This document shows, piece after piece, positions 1-5,492 of a stretch of DNA of 6,294 nucleotides. The stretch's first letter is position 1. Each line of letters opens with the position of its first letter. Below the pieces are notes generated by a model. It had not been told where the DNA came from. It saw only the letters and a list, made by a program, of their open reading frames with translations, and did not search any database. The stretch spans positions 2,344-8,637 of the forward strand of contig DMTN01000010.1 of NCBI GenBank assembly GCA_003477305.1, given 5' to 3'. Position numbers and translations under genes: made by a program. The DNA is from Acholeplasmatales bacterium (GTDB lineage Bacteria > Bacillota_I > Bacilli_A > Izemoplasmatales > Hujiaoplasmataceae).

Positions 1-530
1 AAAGCCGCAAGCACCGCGACGACCCGATCGGGTTCGAAGCGGGTGAGAACATCGAGCGTGAACCGCTCGCAGACGATGACCGTCGGTTCGGCAAAGGTCA
101 TTTTGGTCGTTGCGTTCCAGGAACCGAAAAGTTTTTCAAGCAGATGATCGCGCACCTCGCGGAAATCCTCCGCGCGGGCGCCGATGTATCCGCCGGTTTT
201 TTCTACGGCGGATATCGCCCTCGCATAAGCGTCTTCCACCGCCCGATCCGCCGTCTGGTGATCCACGGCGATGCGCCGCCGGATGTCTTCTGATAAATCG
301 GGGTCGGTCAGAATCGCCGCATGGAAACGGATCCCGGATGCGAGGAACCGGTTGTGGGTGCTCGCGATGCTCGTTTCAAAACGCGCGCGCACCATCCCGA
401 AGGCAGCGGCGTACCGTTCTGATTCCGTATCGTCGTCCACTGGACGCGACGACGGGGTACGCAAATCCACCGCTTCGAAGACGCGGGCGCGACCGATGAG
501 CAAAGAACCAGGATTGTCTTGATTCATCAT
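1..530 (-). CDS. ptsI: PTS enzyme I-like phosphoenolpyruvate-protein phosphotransferase, N-terminal part (3' end outside window)
   Basis: The 176 visible residues read as the N-terminal region of enzyme I, which takes phosphate from phosphoenolpyruvate and passes it to HPr in the cytoplasm. A short IGRARVF strand (residues 12-18) matches the start of the phosphohistidine domain. A helical HPr-binding region follows (about 35-137), with the family-like stretches ILTDPDLSEDI (73-83) and REVRDHLLEKLFG (124-136), then the return to the swivelling domain (TVIVCERF, 150-157). The active-site His (GGxxSHxAI in the family) would lie just past the window edge, so activity cannot be judged. Divergent points: the usual GIAAS start is missing and the usual LTPS is FTLD. 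Start chosen at ATG 530 because AAAGGGG sits 7 bases upstream; a second ATG follows at once at 527. It has its own promoter and no ptsH gene directly upstream. A paralogue of enzyme I is possible. Confidence 0.72.
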   Translation of the reverse strand, partial: MMNQDNPGSLLIGRARVFEAVDLRTPSSRPVDDDTESERYAAAFGMVRARFETSIASTHNRFLASGIRFHAAILTDPDLSEDIRRRIAVDHQTADRAVEDAYARAISAVEKTGGYIGARAEDFREVRDHLLEKLFGSWNATTKMTFAEPTVIVCERFTLDVLTRFEPDRVVAVLAA

Positions 531-537
531 GGGAGCA

Positions 538-544
538 CCCCTTT
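538..544 (-). promoter_or_regulatory. Ribosome binding site of the enzyme I-like gene
   Basis: AAAGGGG on the minus strand lies 7 bases before ATG 530 and 10 before ATG 527. The spacing favours the first of the two tandem ATG codons. Confidence 0.6.
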
Positions 545-556
545 CGCCACGAAATC

Positions 557-565
557 ATTATATCA
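557..565 (-). promoter_or_regulatory. Extended -10 promoter (TGATATAAT) for the enzyme I-like gene
   Basis: The minus strand reads TGATATAAT, a perfect TGn extension plus a consensus -10 hexamer. Transcription would start near 550 and give a leader of about 20 bases containing the ribosome site at 544-538. No good -35 box is seen at 16-18 bp spacing, which an extended -10 promoter does not strictly need. The region upstream of the -10 overlaps the stop codon of the permease gene (580-578). This makes the enzyme I-like gene at least partly independent of the ABC operon. Confidence 0.65.
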
Positions 566-577
566 CGGCACGGGGAT

Positions 578-1303
578 TCAATTCATGTCTTTCTTCGCGA
601 AAACGACGATCAGCGCGGAAAACAGGGCTACCAGGACGAGCGCTTGAACACGCGGATCGCCGAGGGTCGCGATTCCGGTTTCATCGAGGCGCGCGTGGCG
701 CACTACCAAAAAAAGGACGTCGATTCCGACTTCGGGCGAAACCGGCGCCGCCGACTCGAGGATCCAAAACAGGACGAATGCGGGAATCCCCGCGAACACG
801 CCGTCAAACGTCGTCGTGACAAGGCCTTGGAGCGCAAGGAAGAAGAGCGCTTCGGCGAGGATGTCGGCGAACAGTCTCGCATCCGTCGCGACGAGCGTGA
901 AGTAGGGCGTGAGATACCCGCCGACAAGACCATAGAAAAGCGCAGACGCCAGCACGAAGACGACCAGGATGAACGCCGCCGCAATCGCCTTGGCGGCGGC
1001 GAAGCGGAAGACGTCCTTGCGTTGGGCGATGAAATAGACGCCCGCCCGCCGCTGCGTCTTCGACCATCCGTGGAGTCCGAGAAAGATCGCGAGGACGGAC
1101 GCCGAAAGACGGACCGCCAGCACTCCGGACGAACGGTAGACGAAGGCGCGGCGGATCCGATCGACGTCGAGTGCGGCCATCCCGAGCGACGCCTCCGAAG
1201 CGGTGAAGATCGCGACGAAGACGAAAACGGCGAACAGGCCGATGAAGGCCGCCGCCGTCTTGTCGATCAGATAGTACCATTGGACCTTAAGCATCGTTTT
1301 CAT
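578..1303 (-). CDS. Small polytopic membrane protein, probable ABC-2-like permease subunit
   Basis: A 241-residue hydrophobic protein with about six predicted membrane segments, roughly at residues 16-34, 59-78, 104-128, 147-163, 166-184 (weak) and 219-236. Between segments 2 and 3 is a basic cytoplasmic loop with QRRAGVYFIAQRKDVFRFAAAK (89-105 plus flanks), the place where ABC-2 permeases carry their coupling region before a conserved Lys. It starts inside the end of the ATPase gene (17-base overlap), so the two products very likely form one transporter. ATG 1303 is chosen over the in-frame ATG at 1294 because GGGGAGG stands 7 bases upstream. The substrate is unknown. The family is inferred from context, length and topology, not from a diagnostic motif. 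At 241 residues it is short for a permease and would act as a dimer or with another subunit. Confidence 0.65.
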   Translation of the reverse strand: MKTMLKVQWYYLIDKTAAAFIGLFAVFVFVAIFTASEASLGMAALDVDRIRRAFVYRSSGVLAVRLSASVLAIFLGLHGWSKTQRRAGVYFIAQRKDVFRFAAAKAIAAAFILVVFVLASALFYGLVGGYLTPYFTLVATDARLFADILAEALFFLALQGLVTTTFDGVFAGIPAFVLFWILESAAPVSPEVGIDVLFLVVRHARLDETGIATLGDPRVQALVLVALFSALIVVFAKKDMN

Positions 1304-1907
1304 CGACGATCCTCCCCGCTTCGAGCCGGACGATCCGTCGGTTCCGGATCCGGAAGCGCTCGGGATAGTGCGTTGATACGATGACGAGGCTTTCCTTCGA
1401 ACGCTCCCGGATCAACGCGGTCGCACGATCGCGGCTTTCTTCGTCGAGAGCTCTTAACGGTTCGTCGAACAAGAGGATTTTCGGGCGGTTCATCACCGCC
1501 TGGATCAGGTTCACCTTCTGCTTCATCCCGTTCGACAACCCGAGAAACGGCTTATGCGCATGATCGGACATACCGAAATACCCAAGCAGCTCCTCGATCC
1601 GTTCCGTCAGGATCGCCCGCTCGACGTCGCGCACGCGACCGACCGCTTGGAGAAAATCGCGGACCGACATGAATTGCGGGAGGACATATTCCTCCGGCGC
1701 ATAGCCGATCGACCTTGGCGTGGCGACGATCACGCCATCGTAGCGGACAACCCCGACGATGCATTTCAGCAACGTCGATTTGCCCGAGCCGTTCGGCCCG
1801 ACGAGCAGGTTCAGCCGGGCGGCGTCGAATGAGACGGAAAGGTTCTCGATGCCGCCCTGAGAACGGTATTTCTTCGTGACGCCATCGACCTTAACGGAGA
1901 TGTTCAT
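1287..1907 (-). CDS. ABC transporter ATP-binding protein
   Basis: A complete 206-residue ABC ATPase that would power the adjacent membrane protein from the cytoplasmic face. Visible motifs: Walker A GPNGSGKST (37-45); a Q-loop region YAPEE (69-73) with Glu in place of the usual Gln, as is common in ABC-2 type exporters; signature LSNGM (124-128); Walker B ILLFDEP (144-150) with catalytic Glu149; D-loop ALD (153-155); switch His180 in STHYP. All catalytic elements are present. ATG 1907 is preferred over a TTG at 1946 because the protein then begins directly at the first strand of the fold (MNISVKVDGV). That ATG overlaps the upstream gene by 17 bases and has no clear Shine-Dalgarno, which suggests translational coupling. 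The gene is followed by the permease with another 17-base overlap. Substrate and direction of transport are not shown by the sequence; export is more likely, since no substrate-binding lipoprotein is present. Confidence 0.93.
   Translation of the reverse strand: MNISVKVDGVTKKYRSQGGIENLSVSFDAARLNLLVGPNGSGKSTLLKCIVGVVRYDGVIVATPRSIGYAPEEYVLPQFMSVRDFLQAVGRVRDVERAILTERIEELLGYFGMSDHAHKPFLGLSNGMKQKVNLIQAVMNRPKILLFDEPLRALDEESRDRATALIRERSKESLVIVSTHYPERFRIRNRRIVRLEAGRIVDENDA
1311..1317 (-). promoter_or_regulatory. Ribosome binding site of the permease gene
   Basis: GGGGAGG on the minus strand, 7 bases before ATG 1303 and inside the ATPase coding region. It decides the start in favour of ATG 1303 rather than the in-frame ATG at 1294. 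Confidence 0.7.
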
Positions 1908-2820
1908 ACCGATGGATGGTCTCGCCGTACGAAGCGGGATCGGCAAATGCCGAACGGAACGCGAAATCGTCGATCAGAAAGCGATATTCGCGACCGTCGT
2001 ATTCATACCGGATGTCGATCGGAAAGCGCGCCACGGGCCGGATCCGGCCCTCGTGGACGACCGGCAGGAAGTAGCGTCCCGTCACAAACGAAAGCGTCCC
2101 GCCGACCGGGGGATCCAGAAGCGTCCGTAACGGATCGCCGAGCAGCGTGGCGGCGGAGGCGTCGGCGGCCGGGAGTTCGTCCAGTTCGAGCGCTTCTCCG
2201 AGCGACACGATGACGTCAGCGATGTGCAGATCGACGTCAAGGATGTGGATCGGGGTGCCCGTTTTCGTCTCGAGACCGATGACGATTCCGGCCAGAGCGT
2301 CCCGTCCGTCGACATCCTCATAGACGGCATACAGCCGCGTGAAATCGAAATGGCGCGGGTCTCCGGGTGCGCCGAACACGAAATCGACGTCGCCGACCCG
2401 ATAGTCGCCCGTCGTTCCTCCTTCATAGTCAAACGACAAAACGGCGTCTTCAAGCGTCAGCGTCCCGACGTCGATCGATACCCCGTCGGTCGTGAAGACA
2501 TAACGGAATTCGTCGTATCTGATTCCGTCGTCGGAGCGTATCGCACCTGTTCTGACGATCTCGACGAGCAACAGCGCAAGCGTTTCTTCGGCGTCATGGA
2601 TCGAAGCCCGGGTGACATTAGCCATGACGGTCAAGAAGGCGTCGGGATCATCGAGGAAGAGGGAAAAGGCGAACCGTTCGGTATCATCGGTGATCAGAAA
2701 AGCGCTCGGCGTTTCGATCGAGAGGATCCGCACCGACGGCGCCGACGGCTCGTCAAGCAAGAGGAGGATTCCGCCGACGACGAGATAGCCGACGACGAGG
2801 AAGACGAACACCTTCTTCAT
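1891..2820 (-). CDS. Membrane-anchored extracytoplasmic protein of unknown function
   Basis: I do not recognise this 309-residue protein. It begins MKK followed by a hydrophobic helix (about residues 4-22) with no lipobox Cys and no clear signal peptidase site (LLLLDEPSAPS follows), so it is probably an N-terminally anchored protein with some 285 residues outside the membrane. The outer part alternates short hydrophobic strands with Asp-rich turns and looks beta-rich. By eye it contains no Cys, Trp or Gln, one Asn and three Lys, against many Asp and Arg, which is an unusual composition. ATG 2820 overlaps the stop of the secreted-protein gene as ATGA, with AAGGA 9 bases upstream. The ATPase gene starts inside its last codons. 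Its place between a secreted protein and an ABC pair suggests an accessory or periplasm-side subunit of that transporter, or a receptor or immunity partner of the secreted protein. This is inference. Confidence 0.8.
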   Translation of the reverse strand: MKKVFVFLVVGYLVVGGILLLLDEPSAPSVRILSIETPSAFLITDDTERFAFSLFLDDPDAFLTVMANVTRASIHDAEETLALLLVEIVRTGAIRSDDGIRYDEFRYVFTTDGVSIDVGTLTLEDAVLSFDYEGGTTGDYRVGDVDFVFGAPGDPRHFDFTRLYAVYEDVDGRDALAGIVIGLETKTGTPIHILDVDLHIADVIVSLGEALELDELPAADASAATLLGDPLRTLLDPPVGGTLSFVTGRYFLPVVHEGRIRPVARFPIDIRYEYDGREYRFLIDDFAFRSAFADPASYGETIHRYEHLR

Positions 2821-3449
2821 CGGATCCGTTCCTTCACGATCTCATAATACTCGGTCGTCACGGTAAAGGTTTCCCAGCCGCCCTCGATGATCTTGATCCA
2901 GCAGAAATAGTTTCTCGCGACGCCGTTGGAAACGATGCCGCGTCCCTTCATGACGATCGTCACATAGGTGCCGGGATCGACGATGATCTTGAATTCATAG
3001 AGTTCCGAGGCGGTTTCCGTGCGCGTATAGCCGATTTCCGTCTTGATCGTCCCGTCGATCGATCCCTTGAATTTCTTGATGTCACCGGAAATCGTCGTGC
3101 CGAGCGATCCGGTCGAGGATATCTGGAATTTCGTCTCGACCTTGGTGCTGAGGGTGATGTCGTGCTTGATCGTCGAATAGCCGTTGTTGAAGATCTTCAG
3201 TTTCGTCTCCGAGAGGAATTCGACCTCCTGCTTCTTGGTGAGGACGGCAAGCTTCCAGCCGAACATCTTCTTGCCGCCGAGACTGGCGAGCGCAGCGGCG
3301 AAATCTTCGGTCGATACGTCTTGAAGCAGGCGTTCGTCCTCCTCGACGAACACGATCTCCTGATAGGTCTGGTATTCGTCGGCGGACACCGTGAGCGAAA
3401 GCGAAAGGACGAGAACCGACAGAAACGCGACGATGAGTCCTTTTTTCAT
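2817..3449 (-). CDS. Secreted beta-rich protein of unknown function, first gene of the ABC operon
   Basis: A 210-residue protein with a classic signal peptide: MKKG, a hydrophobic core to about residue 19, and a VSA cleavage site before Asp24, giving a mature protein of about 187 residues. The middle (about 92-165) is a run of alternating Ser/Thr and hydrophobic residues with a Gly-rich hairpin-like stretch (GSLGTTISGDIKKFKGS, 114-130), followed by IGYTRTET and IIVDPGTYV (155-163). This pattern is seen in amphipathic beta-hairpin proteins, including aerolysin/MTX-like pore formers and small secreted Bacillota proteins. The resemblance is to the pattern only, and no toxin call is made. There is a single Cys (183). 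It is Lys-rich, unlike the next gene. ATG 3449 has a very strong ribosome site 8 bases upstream, embedded in a hairpin. It overlaps the next gene by 4 bases (ATGA). As first gene of the operon it may be the substrate or target of the ABC system. Confidence 0.85.
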   Translation of the reverse strand: MKKGLIVAFLSVLVLSLSLTVSADEYQTYQEIVFVEEDERLLQDVSTEDFAAALASLGGKKMFGWKLAVLTKKQEVEFLSETKLKIFNNGYSTIKHDITLSTKVETKFQISSTGSLGTTISGDIKKFKGSIDGTIKTEIGYTRTETASELYEFKIIVDPGTYVTIVMKGRGIVSNGVARNYFCWIKIIEGGWETFTVTTEYYEIVKERIR

Positions 3450-3457
3450 AAAAAAAA

Positions 3458-3467
3458 CCTCCCTTTT
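3458..3467 (-). promoter_or_regulatory. Strong, hairpin-embedded ribosome binding site of the secreted-protein gene
   Basis: AAAAGGGAGG on the minus strand, 8 bases (all T) before ATG 3449. It is one of the strongest ribosome sites in the window and fixes the start. Most of it pairs with the CCTCCCTT copy at 3499-3492 if transcription comes from upstream. Confidence 0.85.
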
Positions 3468-3482
3468 GGATCATCCGTGAAG

Positions 3483-3488
3483 ATAATA
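3483..3488 (-). promoter_or_regulatory. Possible -10 element (TATTAT) of the four-gene ABC operon
   Basis: TATTAT on the minus strand lies inside the hairpin loop in the only intergenic space before the operon. Transcription from it would start near 3476, after the 5' arm of the hairpin, so the ribosome site would be free. No convincing -35 box is seen and there is no exact TGn extension, so this is weak. Confidence 0.3.
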
Positions 3489-3511
3489 CGCAAGGGAGGT
3501 CGGGATTCCGT

Positions 3512-4324
3512 TTAGAATTCGGCGGGATGGTTCCGGAAATGGGCGATCGCGTCGTCGTGGCCGATGTGATACAGTTTTTCCGCTTTCGCGGGATCAAAGT
3601 TGAGCAACCATCCGAGCGGAACGGACGGTCGGATCTCGTGGAAACAGCAGTTGGGATACCGACTCTGTTCGATGAATTCGAGACCGAAGAGATGGACCAC
3701 GACGATGATGTCGCACCCGTTGTCGAAAAGCGGCTTCACGGGAACGTTGTCGTACAGACCGCCGTCATAGTATTTGCGTTCGCCATCGATGACCGCGGGG
3801 AAGGCAACCGGGATTGAGCAGGACGCGAGAATCATCCGAACCGCTTCCTCAAAGGGATGGAGGGCGATATTTGGATAAAGGACGTTCGTCTCATGCTTGA
3901 TGAAATGGCGGTAAAGCGACTTCATCAAGCCGATGATGCTTTCGTTCGAAGCGCCCCCGCGCGATAAGGTGATATAGATTTCCTTGTCCTTGATCGCGTT
4001 CGGATCGAGGTAGGCATGAAGCCGCTTTTCGAGCGGAGCGATGTTGTAGATGCCCTTGTCGACGACGGCGATGCGTTCCTGCATCAGCCGGCGGAAGGTG
4101 CCTTCGGTCGACTTGATTTCGTCGACCGAGGTGTTCAACCATAACTTCATCGCCTCATCCGGCGTCATCGTTGCCAAGAGCGCGGCGTTGACGGACCCGA
4201 TCGAGGTGCCGGCATAGGCGTTGATTTTTCCCAACAGGCCGAGTTCTTCGAGGGCTTTGGCGACGCCGATCTGATAGGCGCCGCGCGATCCGCCGCCGCT
4301 CAGACAGAGTCCGATCTTACTCAT
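3512..4324 (-). CDS. Patatin-like phospholipase family protein
   Basis: A 270-residue patatin-fold lipid acyl hydrolase, expected to cleave acyl esters of phospholipids with a Ser-Asp dyad. Visible: oxyanion-hole glycines SGGGSRGAYQIG (9-20), nucleophile elbow GTSIG (39-43) with Ser41, the conserved ASCSIPVAFPAV block (167-178), and DGGLYDNVPV (187-196) with the dyad Asp187. All catalytic parts are intact, and the length is usual for the short bacterial cytoplasmic members. There is no signal peptide or membrane segment. ATG 4324 is chosen over a longer frame reaching to 4426 because AAGGAGG stands 7 bases before it, the frame upstream is an off-frame reading of mnmA, and the protein then starts one strand before the GGG motif. 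The ATGA overlap with the mnmA stop indicates cotranscription and coupling. A role in membrane lipid turnover is inferred; the true substrate is unknown. Confidence 0.92.
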   Translation of the reverse strand: MSKIGLCLSGGGSRGAYQIGVAKALEELGLLGKINAYAGTSIGSVNAALLATMTPDEAMKLWLNTSVDEIKSTEGTFRRLMQERIAVVDKGIYNIAPLEKRLHAYLDPNAIKDKEIYITLSRGGASNESIIGLMKSLYRHFIKHETNVLYPNIALHPFEEAVRMILASCSIPVAFPAVIDGERKYYDGGLYDNVPVKPLFDNGCDIIVVVHLFGLEFIEQSRYPNCCFHEIRPSVPLGWLLNFDPAKAEKLYHIGHDDAIAHFRNHPAEF

Positions 4325-5478
4325 GGGTGATCCTCCTTGATGGCGATGCCGCGCGGGACGCCGGCTTTGAAGACGGCTGTGATCGTCCCGCCGCCGAGAC
4401 ATTCCTCGCCTTGGTAAAAGACGCATTCCTGGCCGGGCGTGACCGCCCGGACATCGGTTTGAAAACGCACCCGGGCATGACCGTCCGGTTCAAACGTCAC
4501 AATGACGGGGACGTCGGCCTGGCGGTACCGGAATTTGGCGGTGCATGCGAGTTCTTCCGGCGGGAGTCCAGCGGGGATCCAGTTGATGTCCTCGAGGATG
4601 CATGAATCCGACTGTAGCAAGTCGTGGTCGATGCCCTGCGCGACGATCAGGCGGTTCTTTTCGAGATCCTTTCCGACGACGAACCACGGCGCTTTCCCGA
4701 ATTCCTGCAAACCGCCGATATGGAGTCCCTTGCGCTGGCCGATGGTATGGTTCATGAGGCCGTCGTGCCGGCCGAGAACGATGCCGGCATCGGTGACGAT
4801 GTCGCCTGGGCGGGCGGGCAGATAGTTGGCGAGGAACTGGGCGAACCGGCGTTCGCCGATGAAGCAGATGCCGGTCGAATCCTTCTTCTCGGCGGTCGGC
4901 AGACCCGCTTCGCGGGCGATTTGACGCACTTCGGACTTCCGCAGATGACCGATCGGGAACAGGACGTTTTTCAATTGTGCCTGCGTCAGTTGGCACAAAA
5001 AATAGGTTTGGTCTTTCTCCGGGTCGACGCCGCGCAACAGATGCGTTCCGGATTCGCCGTGGGTCACGCGAGCGTAATGGCCCATCGCGATCAGGTCGGC
5101 ACCGAGGCCTTGGGCGACCTCGGAGAAGGTTTTGAACTTGATGTGCTTGTTGCAGAGGATATCGGGGTTCGGCGTCCGTCCGCCGGCATATTCCTTCAGA
5201 AAATGGGTAAAGACGTCATCCCAATATTCCTGGATGAAATCATGGCGGTGGAGGCGGATGCCGAGTTTGTCGGCGACTTTTAGGGCGTCGGCGTAATCGC
5301 TTTCCTGCGGTCAGACCGGCTCGGCGAGGTCGGGATTGCCCAAGCGGTCGTTGTTGGTCGCCGAGTCCCAGTTGCGCATGTACATCGCCTCGACGTCATA
5401 CCCTTCGCGAAGCAAAAGCAGCGCCGAAACGCTCGAATCGACGCCGCCCGATAATCCAACGATCACTTTCTTTTTCAA
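4321..5478 (-). CDS. mnmA: tRNA-specific 2-thiouridylase MnmA, interrupted by an in-frame TGA at codon 56
   Basis: MnmA activates the wobble uridine (U34) of Lys, Glu and Gln tRNAs with ATP and thiolates it using a Cys persulfide. The frame encodes 385 residues, about the family's full length. It shows the PP-loop SGGVDS (10-15), NWDS (36-39), RTPNPDILCNKHIKF with nucleophile Cys109, GHYAR (133-137), RGVDPEKDQTYFL (149-161), DSTGICFIGER with persulfide Cys205, TIGQRKG and the C-terminal CLGGG. Codon 56 (5313-5311) is TGA where the family has a conserved Cys (PV-x-PQE here, compare VCTATEDY in Bacillus). No other lesion is seen. Without recoding the product would be a 55-residue stub; the next in-frame ATG (5085) would lack the PP-loop and Cys109. 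TTG 5478 is the likely start (GGTGG 5 bases upstream); GTG 5487 is the alternative. The gene begins 14 bases after nadE and overlaps the patatin gene. It is either a fresh nonsense mutation, a sequence error, or recoding. Confidence 0.9.
4332..4338 (-). promoter_or_regulatory. Ribosome binding site deciding the patatin start
   Basis: A perfect AAGGAGG on the minus strand, 7 bases before ATG 4324 and inside the last codons of mnmA. It rules in favour of the short start. It would also let the patatin gene be translated even if ribosomes leave mnmA early at its internal TGA. Confidence 0.88.
5311..5313 (-). other. In-frame TGA codon inside mnmA at a conserved Cys position
   Basis: Reading on the minus strand from TTG 5478, codon 56 is TGA, flanked by GAG CCG GTC before and CCG CAG GAA after. 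The frame is correct on both sides: the PP-loop lies upstream and the catalytic Cys region downstream in the same frame, so this is a substitution and not a frameshift. It is one base from TGC or TGT (Cys), or from TGG (Trp). Confidence 0.9.
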
Positions 5479-5492
5479 TGGAACCACCCGTT

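Larger units (their letters stand above)
3450..3500 (-). terminator. Inverted repeat with T-run: terminator-like hairpin that also covers the next ribosome site
   Basis: On the minus strand ACCTCCCTT (3500-3492) is perfectly complementary to AAGGGAGGT (3465-3457). The loop is 26 bases, and a run of eight T (3457-3450) follows directly, ending at the ATG of the secreted-protein gene. It lies 11 bases after the patatin stop codon, where an intrinsic terminator for the nadE-mnmA-patatin transcript would be expected. The loop is long for a typical terminator, and the 3' arm is the Shine-Dalgarno of the next gene, so read-through mRNA would have that site masked. Terminator, translational mask, or both are possible. 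Confidence 0.5.

Noticed and set aside
531..577. Intrinsic terminator after the permease gene
   Set aside because: CCCC and GGGG segments flank the promoter, but no continuous stem followed by a T-run is present.
644..1384. 246-codon open frame on the plus strand
   Set aside because: It lies opposite the permease and the end of the ATPase gene. Its product is an improbable run of Arg, Asp and Glu with no motif, and it has no ribosome site. It is a GC-rich antisense shadow.
1908..1946. N-terminal extension of the ABC ATPase from a TTG at 1946
   Set aside because: The extra 13 residues precede the normal first strand of the fold, the start is TTG with no ribosome site, and the overlap with the upstream gene would grow to 56 bases.
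2224..2847. 207-codon open frame on the plus strand
   Set aside because: It is antisense to the anchored-protein gene, very rich in charged residues, has no recognisable domain, and the minus-strand frame is complete with tight operon junctions.
4325..4426. 34-residue extension of the patatin protein from 4426
   Set aside because: It is Arg-rich and lies in the shadow of mnmA. The perfect AAGGAGG at 4338-4332 and the ATGA junction support ATG 4324.
4624..5283. 219-codon open frame on the plus strand
   Set aside because: It is antisense to mnmA, whose motifs are unmistakable on the minus strand.
5311..5313. TGA read as Trp under the Mycoplasma code
   Set aside because: TGA ends mnmA, the secreted-protein gene and the permease gene, two of them within ATGA overlaps. 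No other gene here has an internal TGA, and the aligned family residue is Cys, not Trp.
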